Of a stretch of DNA of 64,000 nt, positions 24,056-32,921 are shown one piece after another (the stretch's first letter is position 1; each line of letters begins with the position of its first letter). The stretch is from the NCBI GenBank assembly GCA_025361565.1, contig JANYKN010000116.1, positions 62,001 to 126,000 of the forward strand. Direction: 5' to 3'. The notes below the pieces were generated by a model. That model saw only the letters and a program-made list of their open reading frames with translations, was not told the DNA's origin and made no database searches. The position numbers were made by a program, and so were the translations under genes. The stretch comes from Bacteroidota bacterium. Lineage in GTDB: Bacteria > Bacteroidota > Bacteroidia > Bacteroidales > NBLH01.

Positions 24056-26422
24056 GTGAAAATATTTTGCTCCATATTGATTCTACTTATTTTTCAAACT
24101 GGTAATATTATTGCACAGGAAAAGCAATATACCCAGACTATAAGGGGAACAGTGATAGATGCAGGGTCAAAAAGCCCAATACCTGGGGTCAATATTATTC
24201 TGCTGAATACAAATCCTTTAAAAGCTGCCACAACCAATTATAATGGCGAATTTGAAATAAAACAAGTGCCAATTGGACGATATGATATTAGCTTTGATAA
24301 TATTGGATATAAATCTGTAATTATTGGCAACCAGTTAATTAAATCAGGAAAAGAATTTATGCTCGAAATTGAGCTTGAAGAGATGGTCATTAACATTGAC
24401 GAAGTGGTAGTAAAAGCTTATGGAAAAAAAGATAGCCCGCTAAATGAAATGGCCAAAATTAGTGCAAGATCATTTACAGTTGAAGTAACAGAACGATATG
24501 CAGGCACATGGTTCGATCCAGCCCGAATGGCCTCGAATTATGCAGGTGTAATGACAGCGGGCGATCAAAGGAATGATATTATAATCAGAGGAAATTCCCC
24601 GCTTGGTTTGCTGTGGAGGCTCGAAGGCATAGATATTCCAAATCCCAACCACTTTGGAACATTAGGTACAACGGGTGGGCCAATCAGTATATTAAACAAC
24701 AATCTGCTCAATAATTCTGACTTTTTAACCAGTGCTTGGCCTGCTGAATATGGAAATGCACTTTCAGGGGTTTTCGATTTAAACATGCGTAGCGGCAATA
24801 ATAAAAAGCATGAATTTGTTGCCCAGGTTGGAATGAATGGCTTTGAATTAGGAGCAGAAGGGCCCTTTACAAAAAAATCGAGAGCTTCATATCTAATAAG
24901 TTACAGGTATTCTACGTTAGCCATTTTTGATGCTTTGGGAATCAATTTTGGTATTTCCGGTATTCCGCAATATCAGGATATTTCATTTAAAATTAATGTT
25001 CCTGATACAAAATTGGGCAAATTTTCAATTTTTGGAGTAGGTGGCAGTAGTTATATAGAAATTCTTAACAAAAATAAAAAAGCAAACGATTGGACTTTTG
25101 GTCGCGACAATCTCGATCTCCGTTTCGGTTCTGATATGGGAGTTATCGGACTTTCGCATCTTTATTTTTTTAATACCAATTGCCGGATAAAATCTGTTTT
25201 TGCCGTTTCATATACCGGTGCCACTGCCAAAGCTGATTCTGCCTATATTAATTTACCTTCGTTAAACTATTATGGTGATGAATCCTCCGAAATAAAATAC
25301 TCATTTTCAACAAAATATATCCAAAAAGTAAATGCTAAAAATAATTTCAGCCTGGGCTTTACATCTGATTTATTCAAAATATTTTATAATGATAGTGTGT
25401 TGATGCCTGATTATACCTATAGAAGACTATCTGATACCGATAATGAAAGTGTAATGTTGTTTCAATCCTTTATCCAATTTGAGCATAAATTTAGCGATGA
25501 ACTAGTAATTTATTCAGGGCTCCATTATCAATATTTCAATTTAAATGCATCGCAGGTTATTGAGCCACGGGCAAGTATTAAATGGACATTGAACAGAAAA
25601 CATTCCTTAAGTTTTGGTTTTGGTTTGCATAGCCAAATTCAGCCAAGGTTATTTTATTTTCTGCAAACCTTATCTCCTGATAGTTCGTTTGTCAAAACAA
25701 ATAGAAACCTCGGTTTTTCAAAAAGTATTCAGTTTGTTTTGGGATATGATTATTTGATTAACAAAAATCTTAGGCTGAAACTAGAAACTTATTATCAGCA
25801 TCTATACAAGATTCCTGTTGAGGTTAAGTCTTCCTATTATTCTATAATCAATTACGGTTCAGAGTTTTATTCTGAAAGATCTGATAGTTTGGTGAATAAT
25901 GGTTTTGGAGAAAATTATGGGCTGGAACTTACCCTTGAAAAATTTCTAAGCAATAATTACTACTTTCTTTTAACTGCTTCGGCTTTTGAATCATTGTATA
26001 AGGGAAGTGATAATATTGAACGAAATACCATTTATAATGGAAACTATGTGCTTAATGTTTTATCTGGTTATACTTTTAACGTAGGTAAATATAGTGCTTT
26101 GTGCCTCGATATTAAATTTGTTAATGCAGGAGGCAGGCATTATATTCCAGTTGATCTCGAAAAATCGAAATTGACTGGTGCCAAAGTTCTCGATTATTCA
26201 AAGGCATATGAGCCACAATATCCTCCTTATTTTAGAATTGATACCAGAATTTCGTTTAAACTGAACAGGAAGAAATTTAATACAGAAATCGCATTTGATA
26301 TTCAGAATATTACAGGTCATGAAAATATTTTGCTCGAAACCTATGATGTAAAAACAGCGTCCATAAAATTTGATTATCAACTTGGTTTATTTTATGTTTT
26401 TTTACTTAGGTTTCAATTTTAG
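24056..26422 (+). CDS. TonB-dependent receptor with carboxypeptidase-like N domain
   Basis: 788 residues, GTG start. Signal peptide 1-21 (ending GNIIAQ); residues about 28-110 are a carboxypeptidase-D regulatory-like beta sandwich (RGTVIDAGSKSPIPGVNIIL, ATTNYNGEFEIKQVPIGRYD). A plug follows (about 120-240: TAGDQRNDIIIRGNSPLGLL, WRLEGIDIPNPNHFGTLGTT), and then a barrel ending LRFQF. It imports or senses a ligand at the outer membrane using TonB energy. There is no SusD partner beside it, so it is less likely to be a glycan SusC; metal chelate or peptide uptake are alternatives. It begins 15 bases after the orphan kinase fragment. Confidence 0.85.
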   Translation: MKIFCSILILLIFQTGNIIAQEKQYTQTIRGTVIDAGSKSPIPGVNIILLNTNPLKAATTNYNGEFEIKQVPIGRYDISFDNIGYKSVIIGNQLIKSGKEFMLEIELEEMVINIDEVVVKAYGKKDSPLNEMAKISARSFTVEVTERYAGTWFDPARMASNYAGVMTAGDQRNDIIIRGNSPLGLLWRLEGIDIPNPNHFGTLGTTGGPISILNNNLLNNSDFLTSAWPAEYGNALSGVFDLNMRSGNNKKHEFVAQVGMNGFELGAEGPFTKKSRASYLISYRYSTLAIFDALGINFGISGIPQYQDISFKINVPDTKLGKFSIFGVGGSSYIEILNKNKKANDWTFGRDNLDLRFGSDMGVIGLSHLYFFNTNCRIKSVFAVSYTGATAKADSAYINLPSLNYYGDESSEIKYSFSTKYIQKVNAKNNFSLGFTSDLFKIFYNDSVLMPDYTYRRLSDTDNESVMLFQSFIQFEHKFSDELVIYSGLHYQYFNLNASQVIEPRASIKWTLNRKHSLSFGFGLHSQIQPRLFYFLQTLSPDSSFVKTNRNLGFSKSIQFVLGYDYLINKNLRLKLETYYQHLYKIPVEVKSSYYSIINYGSEFYSERSDSLVNNGFGENYGLELTLEKFLSNNYYFLLTASAFESLYKGSDNIERNTIYNGNYVLNVLSGYTFNVGKYSALCLDIKFVNAGGRHYIPVDLEKSKLTGAKVLDYSKAYEPQYPPYFRIDTRISFKLNRKKFNTEIAFDIQNITGHENILLETYDVKTASIKFDYQLGLFYVFLLRFQF

Positions 26423-26480
26423 TTAAAATAATTTTTTGCCCTCGATTGGATGATTCAATTTTTTGATATTCAATATAATA

Positions 26481-29400
26481 TTAGTCTATAAACTTTTTTA
26501 GTTTCGAAATCAATTCATTTTCATTAATTGGTTTAGTAAGGTAATCATCAAAAGGAAAACCTTTGTATTTATCAATTTCATGTTCCAGGGCATAAGCCGA
26601 TTGGGCAATTATTGGTAAATCAGGGCGAAATTCTTTTATTAGCATTGCCGCAGTGTGACCATCCATTCCATGCATTTTAATATCCATTAAAACTAGTTCA
26701 ATCCGCGGATTTGATTTACAAATTTCCACAGATTCTTTTCCGTTTTTGGCATGAATTAGTTTTATCTCAAAGTCTTGTAAAAGTTCTGCCAGGAAAAGTG
26801 AATTGTTTTCAATGTCATCTACAATCAATATTGTACTGGCTTTTTGAATATTTTTAGATTGATGTGCTTTTTTTTCAATATCATTAGCAGGTTTGTATGG
26901 TATTGTAAAGTAGAATATTGAACCTTTACCGGTTTCACTTTCTACCCAAATACTTCCACCTAATAATTCAATAAAACCCTTAGATATGGAAAGCCCTAAT
27001 CCTGCACCACCGTAATTACTTTGTATGGAACTATCTGCCTGTCTAAATCTTTCAAAAATTTTCGCTTGTTGTTCTTCTCTTATTCCTATTCCTGTATCTT
27101 TTATGTAAAATTGCATTTGTTCAGATGCACAGCCGTGCTTCTCTTCCAACGTATAACCAAATTCAACAAATCCTTCATGCGTAAATTTTAGTGCATTGGA
27201 AACTATATTAGTCAATACTTGAATTAGTTTTGTTTTATCCGTATAAATTTCAGATTGTTTGTCAGATAATTGTGGCCTGGCATCGATATTAATATTCTGA
27301 TTAACTGCCTGAACTTTGAATATGGCCAATAAATCATAGATGATGTGGTTTATACAAACTCTTTCGATACTTGCATTTTCCTGTTTGGTTTCAATGGAAG
27401 AAATGGTAAGTATGTCATTTACGATAGAAAGTAACTGATTACTGTTATTGATAATTATTGAAGTGTATTTTTTGCGTTTTTCTTCTGTAAGCAGTGGTTT
27501 GTTTAGCATTTGCGAAAAACCTGAAATTGAGTTCATTGGTGTTCTTATTTCGTGCGAAATATTCTGTAAAAATGCACTTTTCAGCCTTTCGCTTTCTTCT
27601 GCTTTTTCTTTGGCTTTAATTAAATCTTCCATTATTCTCTGCTTTTCAATAAAGATACTTAATTCATGAGCAATCATTTCAAGTAAACTTGCGGTTGAAT
27701 TATCAAAAGCATTATTATTGTTATAGCTTTGAATAACCATGGCACCAAATACCTGGTTTTCTATTTTCAGGGGAACACCCAACCAGCACTCCGCATTGGT
27801 TCCCAAAAGATTCAAGTGATTTTCTCTCGCAAATTGATCAATCTCATTTCTATTCATCAATATGGTTTTTCCCAGTTTTACCACTTGACCCGACAATGAA
27901 TTGTCGGCTTTCCATTTAGTAAACTGGTCAATCTCATCTTTCCAGAAGAGTTTTTCAAGTGATTCGGTTTCACTATCATATAAGGCAACAAAAAAATTGG
28001 TAGTATCAAGCAATTGGCTTAACTCTAATCTCACAATTTCAAAGAGTTGCTGTATATTTTCAACTGAAACCATTGACATTGCAATGTTGTATTGAATATT
28101 GAGGATTTTTTCGTCCCGTTTTCTACTGGTCACATCCCTGCCTGAACCCACAGTTCCAATAATTTCGCCATTATCATTTCTGAGAGGAGTTTTTATTGCA
28201 TCAAGAAAAAGGAATTTATTTTCGATGTTTCCATATTCATCAAACTGTCCCGATTTGCCTGAGTTCATAACAATTGAATCAGTATCGGCGCAAATTTCAC
28301 CAAAGGTATGCCATTCGGGGTTTTCGGGGTGCAAAAGCCTTTGACGGTTTGCAAAAAACATATCGGTTTTTCCGATTGGCTCTTCTGTGTCTTTGGCGAT
28401 TAGCAATTTTTCGCAAATGGCTTTATTTACAAAAATATATTTCTTTCCCAAATCTTTAGCCCACAACATATCTGGCATGTTGTCAGCCAGGTTTCTGAAT
28501 AATTGCTGAAGCCTTTTATACTTTTGTTCGCTATTTTTAAGAGATATTTCTGCTTGCTTTCGATCTGTAATATCACGAATGCTTATTAGAATTCCATTTA
28601 TTGCCGGCTCATTAATCAAGTTTACCCCAACAGCTTCTGAATCAACCCACGTTTTTGATTTGTGGGCAGATCTAAATTGTACGCTTAGAAGTTTTCCTGG
28701 ATTTTGAACACCTTCAGAAAAAGTTTGACGAACAATTTGAACATCTTCGGGGTGTATAAATTGCATAAAAGAAGTACCCATCAATTCCTGCGGTGTATAT
28801 CCTGACATTTTTTCAGTTGCCTGACTCACAAACTTATACGTTCCATCTAAATTGATAATTACAATTCTATCCGATGAATTATTGATTACAATTCGAAACC
28901 TTTCTTCGCGCTCTTCAAGTAATTGTTTGGCATTCAGTAACTCATCTTTTCTTCGTTGCTTTATTATCGCCATACCAATGGATGAAGCGGTGGATGATAA
29001 AATAGAAATATCCGAACTGCTCCATACACTTTCTGAATGACAATTGTCGAATCCAACAAAGCCCCAACAGAAGTTTTCGACCATTATAGGAAATAAAATG
29101 ATTGAAATTATATCTTGCGACTGAAGTATTTTTCGCTCAATTTCTGGAAAATCAACAACATTGCCGCTAATCATCTCTCCTTTGTTCATATTTTCATACC
29201 ATCGCGGGGCAATCTCATTTACAGGCATATTTTGAAGTTCAGGATTTCCGATTTGAATTGTAATTCCTTCTTTAACCCATTCATAGCGTTGACTCATCAA
29301 AGGCTCTCCTGTCAAGGAATCTTTATGATAATCAAATACATAAACTCTATCTTGATTGGTAGCAATACCAATTCGATTTAGTACATCATTCACATTTACC

Positions 29401-30242
29401 TCTAAAGGGTTTTCCGAAAGCAGTTTATTGCTGGCACTTGCAACTGCTTCTAACAGATGTTCCTTGTGGACCAAATCATTTTTTGCTTTAACTTGTTCGG
29501 TAATATCGCGGACAATAGCTAATACAGTATGGTTACTATGAAGAACATAGCGGGCTTCGAAGTCGTGAGTATGTTTCTCAATTTCCAATTGATAAGTAGA
29601 ATAATCAGCGAGCCCAGATCTTAAAACCTGGTTTATCTTTTCAATGCTCATTAGTGTGATATCTGGCGGTAATATATCATTCAGGCTCTTGCCTAAAAAT
29701 TCATTTGGCTGCAAGTACAAAACACTTTCTTCATTTGAATGATAATCGACAATTATTCCATCTGCTGAGAAAATAAACATTATATCTGGATTTGCATCAA
29801 GCAGGGCTTTGTTTCGGGCAAGACTTTCTGTAAGGGCTGCTTCTTCATTTCTGCGAGTTGTAATATCTTCAAATATTACAAGAACTTGATAAGGATCCGT
29901 TTCGCCAGATCTGAATTGTGGTATAGCATTAATATTTACCCAGGCGTATTCATTGTTTAGAGGATGAAATACTCCCATAATTTCATCGTAAACCGGTTTG
30001 CCGGTATTGTGTGCTATGATGGAAGGATGGGCTTCACCCGGGTAATCACTCCCGTCTGTATGAATTGTTTTCCAAAGGGGATCAAGAGAAGAATGAACCT
30101 GCATTTGGTCAATTTTTAAACCAAGAATATGTTCTGCTGCTTTATTGGCTTTAATAATTTGTCCGTAGCGATTTTGGTAGATCACTCCTTGTTTTAAAGT
30201 TTCAAACAGTAAACTATGGTTTTCTAATTCATTCATAAACAA
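26481..30242 (-). CDS. hybrid histidine kinase: 4 PAS, 2 GAF, HisKA, ATPase, receiver
   Basis: 1253 residues with no membrane segment, so cytoplasmic. Order: PAS 10-130, PAS 140-250, GAF 260-430, PAS 445-562, PAS 580-710, GAF 715-868, HisKA with His897 (NISHEIRTPMNSISGF), ATPase 1000-1117 (N box NIVSNALKF, DTGIGI, GGAGLGLSIS), and a receiver 1137-1252 with Asp1187 (LVLMDIKM) and KP near the end. The phosphate should pass from His897 to Asp1187 and on through an outside phosphotransfer protein. The first GAF (CWGFVGFDNC) resembles the one at the start of the kinase at 36986-40431. It ends convergently with the TonB receptor, and its promoter region is shared with the divergent Nramp gene. Confidence 0.92.
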   Translation of the reverse strand: MFMNELENHSLLFETLKQGVIYQNRYGQIIKANKAAEHILGLKIDQMQVHSSLDPLWKTIHTDGSDYPGEAHPSIIAHNTGKPVYDEIMGVFHPLNNEYAWVNINAIPQFRSGETDPYQVLVIFEDITTRRNEEAALTESLARNKALLDANPDIMFIFSADGIIVDYHSNEESVLYLQPNEFLGKSLNDILPPDITLMSIEKINQVLRSGLADYSTYQLEIEKHTHDFEARYVLHSNHTVLAIVRDITEQVKAKNDLVHKEHLLEAVASASNKLLSENPLEVNVNDVLNRIGIATNQDRVYVFDYHKDSLTGEPLMSQRYEWVKEGITIQIGNPELQNMPVNEIAPRWYENMNKGEMISGNVVDFPEIERKILQSQDIISIILFPIMVENFCWGFVGFDNCHSESVWSSSDISILSSTASSIGMAIIKQRRKDELLNAKQLLEEREERFRIVINNSSDRIVIINLDGTYKFVSQATEKMSGYTPQELMGTSFMQFIHPEDVQIVRQTFSEGVQNPGKLLSVQFRSAHKSKTWVDSEAVGVNLINEPAINGILISIRDITDRKQAEISLKNSEQKYKRLQQLFRNLADNMPDMLWAKDLGKKYIFVNKAICEKLLIAKDTEEPIGKTDMFFANRQRLLHPENPEWHTFGEICADTDSIVMNSGKSGQFDEYGNIENKFLFLDAIKTPLRNDNGEIIGTVGSGRDVTSRKRDEKILNIQYNIAMSMVSVENIQQLFEIVRLELSQLLDTTNFFVALYDSETESLEKLFWKDEIDQFTKWKADNSLSGQVVKLGKTILMNRNEIDQFARENHLNLLGTNAECWLGVPLKIENQVFGAMVIQSYNNNNAFDNSTASLLEMIAHELSIFIEKQRIMEDLIKAKEKAEESERLKSAFLQNISHEIRTPMNSISGFSQMLNKPLLTEEKRKKYTSIIINNSNQLLSIVNDILTISSIETKQENASIERVCINHIIYDLLAIFKVQAVNQNINIDARPQLSDKQSEIYTDKTKLIQVLTNIVSNALKFTHEGFVEFGYTLEEKHGCASEQMQFYIKDTGIGIREEQQAKIFERFRQADSSIQSNYGGAGLGLSISKGFIELLGGSIWVESETGKGSIFYFTIPYKPANDIEKKAHQSKNIQKASTILIVDDIENNSLFLAELLQDFEIKLIHAKNGKESVEICKSNPRIELVLMDIKMHGMDGHTAAMLIKEFRPDLPIIAQSAYALEHEIDKYKGFPFDDYLTKPINENELISKLKKFID

Positions 30243-30263
30243 TTCATTTCATGTAAATGTAGT

Positions 30264-30271
30264 CAAATTTA
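30264..30271 (-). promoter_or_regulatory. candidate -7 element of the hybrid kinase
   Basis: Minus strand TAAATTTG fits TAnnTTTG, 22 bases before the first possible start codon. No -33 match. Confidence 0.35.
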
Positions 30272-30630
30272 ATCAATATTTAATTTTATTAATACTTAAA
30301 AACTGTAATTTTTAAAGTGTTAAAATTATTCGAGAATACTTCTGATTAATTTTGTAACAATAACATGAGAAATAAATATATTGATTTTTCAGATACTTAA
30401 AACTAAGAACTTCTGATTTTATGCTGTTCAATATTGATCAGTTATAATTCTGGTTCATATTTCCGGAAAGAACACATATTTCAATTCACTTTATCAAATA
30501 ATTAAACATTCACTACATCAAATCTTGATTCGGTAATTTGTTTCATCGCAATAATACTAATGTTGAAAGTTAGATTTACAGATTACTGAACCAGCACGAT
30601 ATGAAAGAGAACCAAGTTTTTAAAAATGTT

Positions 30631-30638
30631 TATATTTG
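30631..30638 (+). promoter_or_regulatory. candidate -7 element of the Nramp gene
   Basis: TATATTTG fits TAnnTTTG and lies 90 bases before the ATG at 30728. No -33 match at the expected spacing. Confidence 0.35.
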
Positions 30639-30727
30639 TCATATATAAATTGTGTTTTAATAAAATTGCATTGTAATGGCCATATTCAAACAGGTTATAA
30701 TAATGATTAAAATAATCAGTTTCAATT

Positions 30728-31987
30728 ATGTTTAAACTTTTTAAAAATATTGACAACAAAACCTACAAGCCCAAATATGGTGGACTTGAAATATTCAAAT
30801 ATATTGGTCCAGGCTTATTGGTTACAGTAGGATTTATCGATCCCGGAAATTGGGCTTCAAATCTTGCAGCAGGAGCTAATTATGGGTACACACTTTTGTG
30901 GATGGTCACTTTATCGACCATTATGCTGATATTGTTGCAGCACAATGTTGCCCATTTGGGTATTGCTTCAGGCCTTTGCTTATCGGAAGCAGCAGCAATT
31001 CATCTCAAACCACGATATTCAGCCATTCTGCTATCATCGGCGATGATGGCATCAATATCGACTTCACTTGCCGAAATATTGGGAGGTGCAATAGCACTTA
31101 ATATGTTATTTTTAATACCAATAAGAGCAGGTGCATTGTTAGTTACTGTTTTTGTTGTAATTATGTTATACACAAATTCTTATAAGATAATTGAAAAATG
31201 GATTATTGCTTTTGTTTCTGTTATTGGTTTGTCGTTTTTATATGAACTTTCACTGGTAAATATAGATTGGAACAGCGCTATTGCCGGATGGGTTACACCA
31301 TCATTTCCAAAAGGTTCAATGGTTATAATTATGAGTGTTCTAGGGGCAGTAGTAATGCCTCATAATTTATTTCTACATTCCGAAATTATCCAAAGCCGGC
31401 AGTGGAATTTGCAAAATGAGAAGATCATTAAAAAGCAGTTGAATTACGAATTTCTTGATACACTTTTTTCAATGCTCATTGGTTGGGCAATTAATAGCGC
31501 AATGATTCTATTGGCAGCTGCAACCTTTTTTAGAACAAAATCACCTGTTTCGGAACTGGAACAGGCAAATCAACTTTTGGCTCCGTTGCTTGGAAACCAT
31601 GCCGCAATAGTTTTTGCAGTTGCTCTGCTATTTTCAGGAATAGCCTCCACAATCACTTCAGGAATGGCTGCGGGTAGTATTTTTGCCGGAATGTATAAAG
31701 AACCTTACGATATTAAAGATAACCATTCCAGAATGGGAGTCGCTATTTCACTTTTAATTGCTCTAGGAATTATTTATTTGATAACCAACCCTTTTCAAGG
31801 TTTGATTATTTCACAAATGATTTTAAGTATCCAATTGCCATTTACTATTTTTTTACAGGTTTATTTAACATCTTCTGCTAAAGTAATGGGCAAATACAAA
31901 AATTCATTGATATCTAAAATTACACTTTATACGCTTGGGGCAATTGTTGCGGTTTTAAATATTGCCTTGTTTATTAGTTTGTTTTAG
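30728..31987 (+). CDS. Nramp-family divalent metal transporter
   Basis: 419 residues, about eleven membrane helices. Both metal-binding signatures are present: helix 1 GFIDPGNWASN (Asp38, Asn41) and helix 6 AVVMPHNLFLHS (Met210, His212). The Met in the second motif marks transition-metal (Mn/Fe) selectivity within the family. Transport is proton-coupled uptake over the inner membrane. The next gene starts 37 bases after the stop, probably on the same transcript. The gene interrupts an otherwise kinase-filled region and is divergent from one kinase. Confidence 0.9.
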   Translation: MFKLFKNIDNKTYKPKYGGLEIFKYIGPGLLVTVGFIDPGNWASNLAAGANYGYTLLWMVTLSTIMLILLQHNVAHLGIASGLCLSEAAAIHLKPRYSAILLSSAMMASISTSLAEILGGAIALNMLFLIPIRAGALLVTVFVVIMLYTNSYKIIEKWIIAFVSVIGLSFLYELSLVNIDWNSAIAGWVTPSFPKGSMVIIMSVLGAVVMPHNLFLHSEIIQSRQWNLQNEKIIKKQLNYEFLDTLFSMLIGWAINSAMILLAAATFFRTKSPVSELEQANQLLAPLLGNHAAIVFAVALLFSGIASTITSGMAAGSIFAGMYKEPYDIKDNHSRMGVAISLLIALGIIYLITNPFQGLIISQMILSIQLPFTIFLQVYLTSSAKVMGKYKNSLISKITLYTLGAIVAVLNIALFISLF

Positions 31988-32024
31988 GAAACCTGCAATA
32001 TTTTATCCATTAATTTGTTCAGTT

Positions 32025-32780
32025 ATGAAAATTTGCACCCTTGTTTTAGGAATTCTTGTTTTATGGAATCAAATTTTATTTAGCCAACATTCTATTGTTA
32101 TAAAAATTGGTTCTGTAAATGTATTCTTTGATTATATTGCAGGAAAAAGCGATTCGTTGATTTTTGTAAATCTCCACAACAACGAAAAGACTTCAATAAC
32201 TGCAATCAAACAGATTTTATTAAAATCAAACGGAAGATATTTTGGAATCCAAACAGGAAACAAACGAGAACTCAATGTTTTTTTGAATGCTCAATCAATT
32301 TCTTTCGATCCCAACAGAATATTCACCAAAACAGGGATTGAAAAGACACTTAAAAATTATCATTGTTTTTCTGAAATCAATATGGATTTGGTCAACACTT
32401 TTGCTAAAGAATTACTTGTTTATTTAACTAAAGCGAAGTTATTAGTAGCTGTGCATAATAGCAGCGACGGTGATTTTTCAGTTAAAAGTTTTTTGAAAAC
32501 AAATTCATCAAAAAAGGATGCCATAGAAGTTAATATCAATCCAAATCAGGATGAAGATGATTTTTATTTGGTTACCCAAAAATCAAAATATGAATATTTA
32601 AAAGCCAGTGGTTACAACGTTGTTTTGCAGGATAATATAAATGTTGAAGACGATGGTTCCCTTAGTGTTTATTGTGGTAAGGCAAATATTAACTATGTAA
32701 ATATCGAGTGTCAAACTGGGCATCTAAAGGAACAAATTAAAATGATCCAAGAAATTTATAAAGGCTTATACAATAAATGA
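32025..32780 (+). CDS. exported protein with M14-carboxypeptidase-like metal motifs
   Basis: I take the ATG at 32025, which starts a signal peptide (MKICTLVLGILVLWNQILFS); a longer frame from 31962 overlaps the transporter gene. The 251-residue product has, in order, HNNE (His51, Glu54: HxxE), DPNRIF (Asn97-Arg98), VAVHNS (His144) and NYVNIEC (Glu228). This matches the spacing logic of M14 zinc carboxypeptidases and aspartoacylase-like relatives: HxxE plus a later His for zinc, NR for the substrate carboxylate, and a late catalytic Glu. Overall similarity to classic members looks low, so function is inferred from motifs alone. It is probably co-transcribed with the Nramp gene and periplasmic. 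Confidence 0.5.
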   Translation: MKICTLVLGILVLWNQILFSQHSIVIKIGSVNVFFDYIAGKSDSLIFVNLHNNEKTSITAIKQILLKSNGRYFGIQTGNKRELNVFLNAQSISFDPNRIFTKTGIEKTLKNYHCFSEINMDLVNTFAKELLVYLTKAKLLVAVHNSSDGDFSVKSFLKTNSSKKDAIEVNINPNQDEDDFYLVTQKSKYEYLKASGYNVVLQDNINVEDDGSLSVYCGKANINYVNIECQTGHLKEQIKMIQEIYKGLYNK

Positions 32781-32921
32781 TTAGTTGTAAACAATGAATT
32801 TATTCAACAAAATGTATCTTTTGTAATCACGCTATATTAAAACTTATTAATTGATTGTTTTATAAATTAAATGAGGCTATAATATCCCAAATAAAAGAAA
32901 ATGACTAAGCCAGTCGACAAA

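Larger units (their letters stand above)
30243..30727. other. AT-rich divergent intergenic region upstream of the Nramp gene
   Basis: About 485 bases with no convincing open frame. -7 matches lie on both strands (30264-30271 minus, 30631-30638 plus). I looked for a Fur- or MntR-like palindrome and found none I would trust. Confidence 0.5.
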
